The notes: generated by a model from the letters alone, not told the origin. Shown: positions 5,677 through 13,480, numbered from the stretch's first letter. The stretch: 13,480 nucleotides of DNA from JABDIY01 sp041576015 (GCA_041576015.1 JBFGLT010000090.1:1-13480); one strand, 5' to 3'. Program-made: numbers and translations.

Positions 5677-6383
5677 CAGCCGACCTTGCTCAGAGTCTTG
5701 ACCGAGGGCGCGACATCGTCGGTTCGCAGATCCAGGGTGCTCCGGTTCCGCCACAGCAGCGCCGTGAAGGCGAGGACCCACGCCATCATGCCCAGGAAGG
5801 ACCCGAAGACGAACGGCATGAGCCAGGCAGCGTCGAAGCCGGCCACGAGCCCGCCGATCGCCCAGGCGGCGGCGAGAACGAGACTGGCGTAGCCGAACCA
5901 GATCGCCACGAATCTCTGGCGCACGACGAGGAGTCCGACCGCCAGCGCGGTGGCGCTGAAGAGGTAGGCCCCAGATCCGAACACCGTGATACCGGATACC
6001 CACAGGAATCGGGCGAGCTCCGGTGTGAGCTCCTCGCCCATGAGCGATCCGGCGGCCACCAAGCCGGCGTTGACCCCGGCCACGAGGCCGCCTCCAAGGA
6101 ATCCGAGGGCGGCGATAAGGGCCAGCCGAGGCTGGCCATGCTCAGCCAAGGTCATCGCCCGCCAGACACTGGCGATCCACCAGATGCCGAACAGGGCAGC
6201 GATCGCCCCGAGCACGGCGGATGTCTGTAGCTGGGTGCTCTGGTCGATCAGGTACTCCCGCACCTCCGACCCTGGCGCATCCAGGTCTGGCGGTTGACCC
6301 GGCAGGAGGGCGCCGACCAGAAGCAACACGACAAGGACCGGACCGGTCAGGAGGCCGTACCGCTCCCATTTCTCGATATCCAT
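5676..6383 (-). CDS. Six-helix integral membrane protein of unknown function
   Basis: A 235-residue protein starting at ATG 6383. AAGGAG lies 9 nt upstream, which selects this start over the out-of-frame ATG at 6390. Hydrophobic segments fall at about residues 10-29, 54-76, 86-112, 128-153, 158-182 and 188-211, giving six likely membrane helices. A longer extracytoplasmic or loop segment (30-53, PPDLDAPGSEVREYLIDQST) follows the first helix. The C-terminal 24 residues are polar. The helices are rich in Gly and Ala, with no enzyme or transporter motif I recognise. It resembles uncharacterised actinobacterial membrane proteins loosely like DUF4386, but I cannot assign it. Its ribosome site lies within a hairpin (6391-6407). 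It converges on the SPFH gene across the strong terminator. Confidence 0.8.
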   Translation of the reverse strand: MDIEKWERYGLLTGPVLVVLLLVGALLPGQPPDLDAPGSEVREYLIDQSTQLQTSAVLGAIAALFGIWWIASVWRAMTLAEHGQPRLALIAALGFLGGGLVAGVNAGLVAAGSLMGEELTPELARFLWVSGITVFGSGAYLFSATALAVGLLVVRQRFVAIWFGYASLVLAAAWAIGGLVAGFDAAWLMPFVFGSFLGMMAWVLAFTALLWRNRSTLDLRTDDVAPSVKTLSKVG

Positions 6384-6390
6384 GAGCCAT

Positions 6391-6407
6391 CGCTCCTTTC
6401 GGGAGCG
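6391..6407 (-). promoter_or_regulatory. Hairpin that would mask the ribosome site of the membrane protein gene
   Basis: On the minus strand CGCTCC-CGAAA-GGAGCG forms a 6-bp stem with a 5-nt loop. The GGAG of the Shine-Dalgarno AAGGAG is in the 3' arm. A second small stem, CTTGGG/CCCAAG (6412-6428), lies just upstream in the same leader. Together they could restrain translation. Confidence 0.45.
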
Positions 6408-6621
6408 ACCCCTTGGGCCACCCCCAAGAGAGACCCGGAGAACGGGCCTGATAGCCGCATCATGCTCCTCGCCGCCGTCGCCGACAACAACGTTCTCGTG
6501 ACATCTCCACGGATCGAAAGGTCACTCGCCGGGGAGCACAACCACCCAGTGAGTTTGGCCGGCTGGGACGACGGGAACGACGGCGTTCTCAACAACAAAC
6601 CGAACAAGAAGGAGACCACAC

Positions 6622-6840
6622 ATGCGTACCACCGGTATCGGCCTTTCGATCCTCCTCACCGCCGTCGGCGCCGTTCTGGCGTGGGCGGTCACCGTAGAGA
6701 CGAGCGGCTTCGACATCAACACGGCCGGACTGATCCTCTTCGTCGTCGGCCTCGTCGGGATCGTCGTCTCGATCGCACTCGGCGCGATGGGCCAGCACAC
6801 CGTCGTGGAGAAGGATCGGGAGGTCGTCGTCGATCGGTAG
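6622..6840 (+). CDS. DUF6458-like small membrane protein
   Basis: A 72-residue protein starting at ATG 6622, with AAGGAG about 7 nt upstream. It has two hydrophobic segments, about residues 4-26 (GIGLSILLTAVGAVLAWAV) and 34-56 (AGLILFVVGLVGIVVSIAL), joined by a short polar turn, TVETSGFDIN. The C-terminal tail is charged, HTVVEKDREVVVDR. Size, the early Gly-rich helix, the 'V..SG.D....G.IL..VG..G.' pattern and the charged tail match DUF6458-type proteins, common in actinobacteria and of unknown function. The 238 bases upstream (6384-6621) hold no gene; they must contain promoters for this gene and the divergent membrane protein. A small stem, GAACG/CGTTC, lies at 6575-6588. Confidence 0.82.
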   Translation: MRTTGIGLSILLTAVGAVLAWAVTVETSGFDINTAGLILFVVGLVGIVVSIALGAMGQHTVVEKDREVVVDR

Positions 6841-6908
6841 CCGCCCGGAGTGAATGCACCAGCAGCCTGCCGCTGGAACGGGTGCAGCGGTTGTGCAACG
6901 GTGGAACG

Positions 6909-8120
6909 ATGAGCGGCACCGGGGCGGAACCACAGTGGTTGGACGCCGAAACCGGCGGGCAGGAGTCCATCCGAACGGTCAGTCGAGCCCGAACCACGGG
7001 CGGCACTCGACCGGTGGCCATCCTCGCCGGCCTGGCGCTGCTCGGGTTGCTCGCGTCGCTCGTCATCGCTGACCGAGGTGATGAACCGGCGACGCCAGAC
7101 GTCTCCGAGCGGGAACAACCGGCCGACGAGGAGAGAGCATCACCAGGCCCGGCCGTGCCCGCCGTCGCGGACGGCGACCCCACAGCTGCGTTGACGGCCG
7201 AGCTCGACAGCCTCGGCACAGTCTTTCGCATGGTGCTCAGCCCGCGAACCGGCGACGGCAGCGTGCTGTTGACCATCGACCCCGACGCCGGCTCGTCGGT
7301 GACGCCTCTGCCCGACCTCAGCCGCTTCGAGTTCGACGACACCGGCGAATGGCTGGCCGGCCTCAGCGTCACTCGGTGGGGCGACCGTCGGCGAGTTCTC
7401 TGGGCCGGCCCCGCCGGTGGGCCGATGGAGCCGCTCGCCTTCGACATCCTGACCTTCGCCTGGCACGCCGACCAGCCCGGCGTGATCGCCTTCACCGGAA
7501 CGGATCGGACGGCGGTGTCGGTCATGGATCTCAACCGCAACGAGCCGGCGGCCACCTTCACACTCCCGGTCCAGGGTCGCATAAGGGGATGGGGGAATTG
7601 GGGCTTCGCCGTCGAGACCTCGCCACGCGCATCGACCACAGCGATCGTCGGAACGGAGGGCTCGGTGCTGATCGACGGGCTACCGGGGAGGTTTCGCGGC
7701 ACGTTGCACGACGGGCGAATCGTGCTGAGCGGCCGCCGGCACATGTTGCCCTTCGCCGTCGACCCCTCGACGGCCCAAATCACCCCGATTGACGGGGTCG
7801 AACCGAGTGACTTCGTGTGGCGCATCGCCGATGCCGAGGGTTCGGATCGAGCCGTCGCCATCGTCTCCCACTCGGGCCTCGAAGGTGCGCGATTCGACGG
7901 ATCGGTCTACTCGATCGACGCCGGCGGCAAGCTCGACCACGTCGGAGAGGTCTACGCGTTCACGGATGTGGACATCAGCGCCGACGGGACGATCGCCATC
8001 TTTGCCCAGCAAGCCGACGGTCACCGCTCGGCTTCGATCAACGGGTTGATCGGCGACGACCTGACCGTCGTACCCCTGTCGTCGGCGGGCGGGTGGGTCG
8101 CCGCGATCTCCGTGCCCTGA
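6909..8120 (+). CDS. Signal-anchored propeller-like extracytoplasmic protein, unknown function
   Basis: A 403-residue protein starting at ATG 6909. The frame is open further upstream but overlaps other genes there, and homology-like sequence begins here. A polar N-terminus of 35 residues precedes one membrane helix at about 36-54 (VAILAGLALLGLLASLVIA). A Pro/Glu-rich linker follows (57-85). The remainder has repeated beta-strand units such as FEFDDTGEWLAGLSVTRWGD, LTFAWHADQPGVIAFTGTD and VDISADGTIAIFAQQADGH, consistent with a degenerate WD40 or TolB-like propeller outside the membrane. No catalytic motif is visible. It lies 68 bases after the DUF6458-like gene on the same strand and may be cotranscribed. 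It converges with the VWA gene, with only 11 bases between stops. A cytoplasmic face cannot be excluded if topology is reversed. Confidence 0.75.
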   Translation: MSGTGAEPQWLDAETGGQESIRTVSRARTTGGTRPVAILAGLALLGLLASLVIADRGDEPATPDVSEREQPADEERASPGPAVPAVADGDPTAALTAELDSLGTVFRMVLSPRTGDGSVLLTIDPDAGSSVTPLPDLSRFEFDDTGEWLAGLSVTRWGDRRRVLWAGPAGGPMEPLAFDILTFAWHADQPGVIAFTGTDRTAVSVMDLNRNEPAATFTLPVQGRIRGWGNWGFAVETSPRASTTAIVGTEGSVLIDGLPGRFRGTLHDGRIVLSGRRHMLPFAVDPSTAQITPIDGVEPSDFVWRIADAEGSDRAVAIVSHSGLEGARFDGSVYSIDAGGKLDHVGEVYAFTDVDISADGTIAIFAQQADGHRSASINGLIGDDLTVVPLSSAGGWVAAISVP

Positions 8121-8131
8121 GCGGGCGGAGC

Positions 8132-9364
8132 TCAGTCGTCGACGACCGGCGCCGCCACGTCGATGTCGTTGCTCGCCGCCCACTGTCCGAGGTCGCGCTT
8201 CTCGATGGCGGCCGCCATCAGCTCTGGGAAGAGCGCCGGCGTACAGGCGAAGGCGGGCACACCGAGGCCGGCGAGGGCAGCTGCGTGTTCGGCGTCGTAG
8301 GCGGGCGCACCATCGTCGCTCAATGCCAGTAGCGCAACCACGACCACACCGCTGTCGACGAGCGTCCGCACCCGGTGCAGCATCTCGTCGACAATCCCTC
8401 CCTCGTAGAGGTCACTGATCAGCACCAACACCGTGTCGGTGGGGTCGGTGATCGTGCTCTGGGCGTAGGCGAGGGCACCGTTGATGTCGGTCCCGCCACC
8501 GAGCTGCACCCCGAACAGCACATCGACCGGGTCGTCGATCTGTTCGGTGAGATCGACCACGGTGGTGTCGAACACGATCAGCCGGGTGCGAATTGATCGG
8601 ATCGAGGCCAGCACCGCACCGAAGACGCTCGAGTAGACGATCGAACTGGCCATCGAGCCGCTTTGGTCGATGCAGAGCACGATGTGGCGTTGCACCTGGG
8701 TCGAGCGGCGGGCGAAGCCGATCAGTCGCTCCGGGATCACGGTCCCGTACTCGGGTCGGTAGTGCTTCAGGTTGGCGGCGATCGTGCGATTCCAGTCGAT
8801 GTCGGCATGGCGGGGTCGGCTCGTCCGAGCCGCTCGGTTGAGCGCTCCGATCACCGACTGCCGGGTGGCGGCGGCCAGCTGTTCCTCCAACTGCTCCACC
8901 ACCAGACGGACCACCCGGCGGGCCGACTCCCTCGACGTCTTCGGGATCGCCTTGCCCAGCCCGATGAGGGTGCTCACCAGGCCGACGTCGGGTTGTACCG
9001 AATCCAGCATCTCCGGTTCGAGAAGCATCTGACGGAGTCCCAGACGCTCCATGGCGTCGCCCTGCATAACCTTGACGATCGACGACGGAAAGTAGGTGCG
9101 GATGTCGCCCAGCCATCGTGCCAGCCGAGGGGCCGAGCGCCCGAGCCCGCCCCGCCGGTCGCCGTCCCGGTTGTAGAGCTGGGCGAGGGCAGCGTCCCGG
9201 CTGACGTCGTCATCGTCGAGCACGATCGACTCGAACGGATCGTCGGCGGTGGCCGGTCCGTCCGGTCCGCCGAGCACCAGACGCCACCGTCGTAGCCGTT
9301 CCGCTCCGTCGTGGTTCGCCACGGAATTGCTGGAGCGCACCACCGGATCCCGATCGCTAGCCAT
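8132..9364 (-). CDS. VWA-domain protein, last gene of the MoxR/DUF5682 operon
   Basis: A 410-residue protein starting at ATG 9364. The longer upstream frame overlaps the DUF5682-like gene and is rejected. The stop of the upstream gene lies inside this start (ATGGCTAG, 8-nt overlap), implying coupled translation. Residues about 20-215 are helical, with RLRRWRLVLGG and LAQLYNRDGDR near the front. The VWA domain spans about 226-395. Its metal-ion-dependent adhesion site is complete: D233-x-S235-x-S237 (DQSGSM), T292 in GGGTDI, and D318 in SDL. This CoxE-like layout is usual for VWA partners of MoxR ATPases, where the metal site engages a client or the ATPase. No signal peptide or membrane helix is seen, so it is cytosolic. 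Confidence 0.92.
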   Translation of the reverse strand: MASDRDPVVRSSNSVANHDGAERLRRWRLVLGGPDGPATADDPFESIVLDDDDVSRDAALAQLYNRDGDRRGGLGRSAPRLARWLGDIRTYFPSSIVKVMQGDAMERLGLRQMLLEPEMLDSVQPDVGLVSTLIGLGKAIPKTSRESARRVVRLVVEQLEEQLAAATRQSVIGALNRAARTSRPRHADIDWNRTIAANLKHYRPEYGTVIPERLIGFARRSTQVQRHIVLCIDQSGSMASSIVYSSVFGAVLASIRSIRTRLIVFDTTVVDLTEQIDDPVDVLFGVQLGGGTDINGALAYAQSTITDPTDTVLVLISDLYEGGIVDEMLHRVRTLVDSGVVVVALLALSDDGAPAYDAEHAAALAGLGVPAFACTPALFPELMAAAIEKRDLGQWAASNDIDVAAPVVDD

Positions 9365-11678
9365 GAGCGACCTGCTCGGCACTGGCCGCGTCGCGTCCGC
9401 TGTTGGAAGCCTCGTCGAGGCCCAGCAAGGCGGCCACCTTGTCCACCGCCGGCGCCGCCCGATCGACGTCCACTCCGACATCGGTCCGGGCCGCTCCCCC
9501 ACCGCCCCCTCTCTGCACCCGCTCACCGATCATCCGCCGCTCGGGCCAGTCGAACCTCCCGAACGTGCGGCGAATCAGCGGCATCACGTCGTCGAACATC
9601 GCCGACGGCAGTTCGGTCAGCCAGGCGTCGATGAGGTCGAGCAGCGGAGCGTCATGGATCAGGATCACCGCCTGACCGGACAGGAACCCGTCCAGCCAGG
9701 CCGCCGCCCGGTCGATGTCCCCCGCCGTCGACAGCACCCGGCCGAGCCTTCGCCCCGCCTCGGCGGTGTCGATCCGCCCGCCATCGAGAACCATCCGATT
9801 CACGCGTCCGGCCACCCCTCCGGCCGCCGCCTCGTGCTCGGCCAGCCGGTCGACCGCCTCGTCCCACACCTCGGCCAGCTCCGGGCGCTGCACCAGGCGC
9901 ACCCCCCGCTCGACTCCTTCGATAGCGGTTCGCACCCGAGCCGCCGCATCCTCGTCGATCTGCACACTCATGCCGGTCAGCCCCACCGCCACCCTGGTCA
10001 CCAGCACCCGCAACACCCGGCCGATCACCCCGGTGTCGACACCACGCACGTTGCCGTACCGCTCGGTTCGGGCCAGCGGTTCGACCGCCTCGGCGAGGGC
10101 GATCGTGTCCGACGTCGCCGCCGTCCGCTCCTCGAGCCGGTCGAGTACTCCGATCAACGCATCCGGGAGTTCGGCTTCGAGGCACGCTTCGACCAGTTCG
10201 GTCAGACGGCGGAGCTCGACCTGTTCGTCGAGCGCAGTGGCCAGCACGCTTGCCGTAGCCGCCGCCTCCACGGTTCCGCCGAACACAGACGCCTCGATCA
10301 CCGACACGGAGAACTCGGGCTGCCACTGCAGTGTCCACGCCTCCTTGAACGAACCGGTCGTCCGCCCTGCATCGGTGGGCACGCCCCACGGGATGCCGAG
10401 CAGACTCAACCGGTGCAGCAGCAGGCTTCGTTGCAGTTGCGACTTCTTGCGGAGGTCCAGCACAACGGTCTTCGACTCCGCCGACGGTTTCATTCGCAGT
10501 TTGGACTGGAGGCGGGCAAGATCCCGAGCGAGGGGCACCTGAGGGGTTTCCCGGGGCACCTCGCCAAGCTCGTTGCCGACGATCAGCTCTCCGGTCACGA
10601 ACTTCATCGGTATTGGCGATCCGCCGGTCAGAACGCTCAGCGCAGCGTCGTTGACCTCGCTCAGGCCGGCCAGCGGACGGCCCCGCATAGCCGCAAGCGC
10701 AACGGCCAACCGGGTCGCCTCGACGACACTGGCCGAGGATGCCTCGAAGTCATGGCGGCGCAGGCACCTGGCCACCCGCACCATCCACGAACCGACCGCA
10801 TCGTCGGGACTGGTGAAAAGATGGTGGTACCAGCCTGGCGAGTCGACGCCGGCACCGTAGCCGCTGCCATAGGCGAGACGGGCCGACGTCCACGGTGACC
10901 AGGTGGCCGCCACCTTGACCTTCGGAAGCCCCTTGAGCACTGCGTTGTCGGCGGTCGCCGACGGCCACGACGTCCGCTGCAGCGCCGGAACGTGATAGGC
11001 CCCGCACACGACGGCCACCGGTCCATCTGCGTTCCGCACGACCGACCGAAGGACCTTGCGCATCGCCGCCTCCCGCCCGAGGGTGAGGTCGGGGTCGTCG
11101 ACACCCGCCCGGAACTCGGCAACCGCTTCGCCGACCGCGGTGAACCGGTGGAGCGGATCGGCGCCCGCCATACGCTGCTCCACCGCATCCTCCCACCAGC
11201 GCTCGTGATCGTCATAGCCGGCGGCCACGGCGAGCGCTCCGATCGCATCGGGGTACTCCTGGATGGCCGGGCGGTCGAGGCCGGAAGAATCGGGAAGCTC
11301 CACTCGCTCGACCGGTTGTCCGGCGGGCGAAGGGTCGCCTCCGAACTCCATCGCCAGCCGGTTGGCTGCGGGCAGATCGGCGAACCGGACCGAGCGACCG
11401 TGGGCGAGGGCCCACTGGAGCGCCACCCATTCGGGCGAGAACACCGCCATCGGATAGAAGGCGGCCCGCTTCGGGTCGTCGGGGACGTACACGAGGGCCG
11501 CCACCGGCGGCCGCATCGCGGCGTGACCGGCAAGCGGGGCGATGCCGTCGAGCTCGGGTGGACCCTCGATCACCACCACCTCGGGGTCCAGGGCGTCGAG
11601 GGCGCGACCGACCGACCGAGCTGACCCGGGTCCGTGGTGGCGGATCCCGAGGACCTCGAGCGGCGCGCCGGCTGTCAC
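9357..11678 (-). CDS. DUF5682-like protein (ChaN/TraB/EreA-like N-terminal domain)
   Basis: A 773-residue protein. The start is put at GTG 11678, two bases after the AAA+ stop, with GGGAG about 11 nt upstream. GTG 11699 is an alternative. The N-terminus reads VLGIRHHGPGSARSV (9-23) and then VVVIEGPPELDG (34-45), giving His14/His15 and Glu38. A second conserved block, VAVVCGAYHVPAL (221-233), supplies His229. The paired 'G-x-x-H ... E-G' and 'GAYH' blocks resemble the ChaN/TraB/erythromycin-esterase-like superfamily, suggesting a hydrolase or metal/haem-binding site. GYDDHERWWED (154-164) is another DUF5682 landmark. The long C-terminal part is helical and ends with FDWPERRMIGERV, then a Gly-rich linker. 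No signal peptide is seen. Its reaction is unknown. It sits between the ATPase and VWA genes. Confidence 0.88.
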   Translation of the reverse strand: MTAGAPLEVLGIRHHGPGSARSVGRALDALDPEVVVIEGPPELDGIAPLAGHAAMRPPVAALVYVPDDPKRAAFYPMAVFSPEWVALQWALAHGRSVRFADLPAANRLAMEFGGDPSPAGQPVERVELPDSSGLDRPAIQEYPDAIGALAVAAGYDDHERWWEDAVEQRMAGADPLHRFTAVGEAVAEFRAGVDDPDLTLGREAAMRKVLRSVVRNADGPVAVVCGAYHVPALQRTSWPSATADNAVLKGLPKVKVAATWSPWTSARLAYGSGYGAGVDSPGWYHHLFTSPDDAVGSWMVRVARCLRRHDFEASSASVVEATRLAVALAAMRGRPLAGLSEVNDAALSVLTGGSPIPMKFVTGELIVGNELGEVPRETPQVPLARDLARLQSKLRMKPSAESKTVVLDLRKKSQLQRSLLLHRLSLLGIPWGVPTDAGRTTGSFKEAWTLQWQPEFSVSVIEASVFGGTVEAAATASVLATALDEQVELRRLTELVEACLEAELPDALIGVLDRLEERTAATSDTIALAEAVEPLARTERYGNVRGVDTGVIGRVLRVLVTRVAVGLTGMSVQIDEDAAARVRTAIEGVERGVRLVQRPELAEVWDEAVDRLAEHEAAAGGVAGRVNRMVLDGGRIDTAEAGRRLGRVLSTAGDIDRAAAWLDGFLSGQAVILIHDAPLLDLIDAWLTELPSAMFDDVMPLIRRTFGRFDWPERRMIGERVQRGGGGGAARTDVGVDVDRAAPAVDKVAALLGLDEASNSGRDAASAEQVAHG

Positions 11679-11680
11679 GG

Positions 11681-12799
11681 TCAGGTCAACTCCCGGCACG
11701 CCCGGTAGAAATCGCCCCAGTCCCGTCGGTCCCTGACCACCGTCTCCAGGTACTCCTGCCACACCAGCCGGTCCTGCACGGGATCCTTGATCACTGCGCC
11801 GACCAGGCCGGCGGCGACGTCGCGAGCCTCGATCTCCCCGCTGCCAAAATGGGCGGCGAGGGCGACGCCGTTGGTCATGACCGAGATCGCCTCGGCCGTC
11901 GACAGCGTCGACGATGGCGACTTGATCGTCGTTCGCTGGTCCAGGGTGGTCCCGCTGCGCAGCTCCCGAAACACGGTGACCACCCGTTCGATCTCGCTGA
12001 GCGCCTCCAGTTCGGCGGGGAGCTCGAGCGCCCGGCCCAGTTCCTCGACGCGAGAACGGACGATCTCTACCTCCTGCTCGACGGTGTCGGGCAGGGGCAG
12101 CACGACGGTGTTGAACCGGCGCTTCAGGGCCGAGCTGAGCTCGTTCACGCCACGGTCGCGGTCGTTGGCCGTGGCGATCAGGTTGAAGCCCTGACGGGCC
12201 TGAACCTCGGTGTTCAGCTCGGGGATCGGCAGGGTCTTCTCGCTGAGGATGGTGATCAGGGCGTCCTGGACCTCCGACGGGATCCGGGTGAGCTCCTCGA
12301 GGCGGGCGATCGACCCCTGTTGCATCGCCCGCATGATCGGGCTCGGCACGAGGGCGTCGAGGCTGGGACCGTCGGCCAGCAATCGTGCGTAGTTCCATCC
12401 GTACCGCACCGCCTCCTCGGGCGTGCCGGCCGTGCCCTGCACCATGAGTGTGGAGTCGCCGCTGATCGCCGCCGCCAGATGCTCGCTCACCCACGTCTTG
12501 GCGGTGCCGGGGATACCGATGAGCAGGAGCGCGCGGTCGGTGGCCAGACTGGCGACCGCCACCTCCATCAGCCGCCGGTCACCGAGGTACTTGGGGCTGA
12601 TCACCGTGCCGTCGGCCAGTTCGCCGCCGAGCAGGTAGGTGGTCACCGCCCAGGGGCTCAGCCGCCAGCGTGGCGGGCGGGGCCGGTCGTCGTGGACCGA
12701 GAGAGCTGAGAGTTCAGCAGCGAACTGGCGCTCGGCGTGCTGCCGGAGCACATTGTCGCCCGTGGCGTCCGGCGTGGCCGTGGTGTGTGCGTCGGTCAT
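11681..12799 (-). CDS. MoxR-type AAA+ ATPase
   Basis: A 372-residue protein starting at ATG 12799, which overlaps the stop of the upstream gene by 4 nt (ATGA). Walker A is GIPGTAKT (95-102). Walker B is unusual, ARLEELTRIP (165-174), with Glu168-Glu169 where MoxR proteins often have Asp-Glu. Sensor 1 is ATAND (209-213), and the arginine finger region is SSALKRRFN (222-230). A lid domain follows from about 240. MoxR ATPases are hexameric remodelling chaperones working with VWA proteins; here the VWA partner is two genes downstream. A phrase before Walker A, SPKYLGDRRLMEVAVAS (68-84), is typical of the ATPases in DUF5682 clusters. The C-terminus ends DFYRACRELT, two bases before the DUF5682 start. 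Confidence 0.93.
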   Translation of the reverse strand: MTDAHTTATPDATGDNVLRQHAERQFAAELSALSVHDDRPRPPRWRLSPWAVTTYLLGGELADGTVISPKYLGDRRLMEVAVASLATDRALLLIGIPGTAKTWVSEHLAAAISGDSTLMVQGTAGTPEEAVRYGWNYARLLADGPSLDALVPSPIMRAMQQGSIARLEELTRIPSEVQDALITILSEKTLPIPELNTEVQARQGFNLIATANDRDRGVNELSSALKRRFNTVVLPLPDTVEQEVEIVRSRVEELGRALELPAELEALSEIERVVTVFRELRSGTTLDQRTTIKSPSSTLSTAEAISVMTNGVALAAHFGSGEIEARDVAAGLVGAVIKDPVQDRLVWQEYLETVVRDRRDWGDFYRACRELT

Positions 12800-13480
12800 C
12801 GAAATGCCTCCGTGATCGATCGTGAGGTGGAGAGATTGGTGATGGTGCGTCGAATGGCTCGCTCGTCCCGTTCCGATGCTCGATCATCCGAACGCTGGAG
12901 CTGTTGGAGGATCACCTCGAGGTCGGGGAGCACCGCCGCTGACCCGCCGGCCCGGATGGCACCGGCCGCGGTGCGGGCGTGGGAGGCCGGCTCCTTCATC
13001 GAGCGGATCGCCTTCCCGATGGTGCGGGCGACCGGTTCGGACCATGGCACTGGCACCGCACCGATCAGTCGGGTGAATCCGAGCGGTGGGGTGTCGGCGG
13101 GCAACCGCTCGATCATCCACAGCAGGCGCTCGGGCGGCAGCAAGGCCGGGATCTCGGCGTTTGGCTCGCCGAGCAGCAGCTCGGCGAACTCGACGTTGCG
13201 CTGGGCCACCGTCGCCGAGACGAGCGCCGCGCGCTGGTCGGGCTCGGCGAGTGCCTGGACAACGGCAACTGGCTGGTGGCCGGCGTCGGTCCACACTCGG
13301 AGTGGTGCGGCGGCTATCAGGCGACTGAGAAAGCGGGGGGCGGAATCGGGGCGATCAGGATCGGCCAGCCCCCATCGGACATCGGCGTCGGTGGGGAGCG
13401 GTGGGGTCGACAGCTCCAGCGCCCGGGAGAACCGTCGCTTCGGCGAGATCAGACCGGCGAGCAGCTCGGCGGCTCTCGCC
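12796..13480 (-). CDS. DUF5691-like protein, C-terminal part (5' end outside window)
   Basis: The frame stays open to the window edge, so the N-terminus is missing and about 227 residues are seen. The internal GTG at 13296 is not a likely start because recognisable sequence continues upstream, for example PPLPTDADVRWGLADPDRPDSA, read in pieces. The visible protein is helical and Leu/Ala-rich. It contains RNVEFAELLL, LPPERLLWMIERLP and FTRLIGAVPVPWSEPVARTIG, which match the C-terminal helical-repeat pattern of DUF5691 proteins encoded next to MoxR ATPases. There is no catalytic motif; a scaffold or adaptor role is plausible. The gene overlaps the AAA+ start by 4 nt and is the first gene of the operon visible here. 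Family assignment rests on sequence pattern plus neighbourhood. Confidence 0.72.
   Translation of the reverse strand, partial: ARAAELLAGLISPKRRFSRALELSTPPLPTDADVRWGLADPDRPDSAPRFLSRLIAAAPLRVWTDAGHQPVAVVQALAEPDQRAALVSATVAQRNVEFAELLLGEPNAEIPALLPPERLLWMIERLPADTPPLGFTRLIGAVPVPWSEPVARTIGKAIRSMKEPASHARTAAGAIRAGGSAAVLPDLEVILQQLQRSDDRASERDERAIRRTITNLSTSRSITEAFR

Noticed and set aside
6294..6908. Upstream extension of the signal-anchored protein to a 608-residue product
   Set aside because: It would run antisense to the membrane protein start and through the DUF6458-like gene. The Arg-rich composition is out-of-frame.
9365..9526. N-terminal extension of the VWA protein
   Set aside because: It overlaps the end of the DUF5682-like gene in another frame and is low-quality. 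ATG 9364 with the 8-nt overlap is the natural start.
9357..12494. A 1045-codon open frame on the minus strand that would extend the DUF5682-like protein through most of the AAA+ gene
   Set aside because: The extra N-terminal 272 codons are Arg/Gly-rich out-of-frame sequence over a clear MoxR ATPase. Recognisable DUF5682 sequence begins right after the ATPase stop.

Overview
The window is GC-rich, densely packed DNA with few spacers and many GTG or overlapping starts. Its gene families (DUF6458-type small membrane protein, C-terminal 'AC...EW...Y...C' beta-propeller protein, DUF5682/DUF5691/MoxR/VWA cassette) point to a high-GC actinobacterium, possibly of the Acidimicrobiia. That placement is inference from composition and families; nothing here fixes the species.

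Layout. (1) 1-1573: C-terminal part of a large WD40-like propeller protein on the + strand. (2) 2328-1500: a two-gene minus-strand module, an XRE-type helix-turn-helix protein followed by a nucleotidyltransferase-fold protein. It resembles a toxin-antitoxin pair, and its end runs antisense into the propeller gene. (3) 3423-2692: a DinB-like protein with an N-terminal pentapeptide-type repeat. (4) 3800-4369: a GNAT acetyltransferase. (5) 4491-4415: an initiator tRNA-fMet gene on the minus strand. (6) 4560-4845: a divergent plus-strand promoter candidate, then a block of nested inverted repeats that could be a structured RNA leading into an SPFH/band-7 gene (4846-5610). That gene ends in a perfect palindrome and is separated from the convergent six-helix membrane protein gene (6383-5676) by a very strong bidirectional hairpin. 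(7) 6622-8120: a small DUF6458-like membrane protein and a signal-anchored extracytoplasmic propeller-like protein. (8) 13480-8132: a tightly coupled minus-strand operon of four genes, in transcription order DUF5691-like (partial), MoxR-type AAA+ ATPase, DUF5682-like, and a VWA-domain protein with an intact MIDAS.

How the genes work together. The four-gene operon is the clearest functional unit. Its junctions are a 4-nt overlap, a 2-nt gap and an 8-nt overlap, so the products are probably made together. A MoxR ATPase with a VWA partner suggests a chaperone or remodelling machine. The DUF5682 protein resembles the ChaN/TraB/EreA-like group and may be the effector or substrate enzyme. The role of the whole set is not established. 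The HTH/nucleotidyltransferase pair is a second small system of interest. The stretch 4595-4742 is the best candidate for something undescribed outside proteins.
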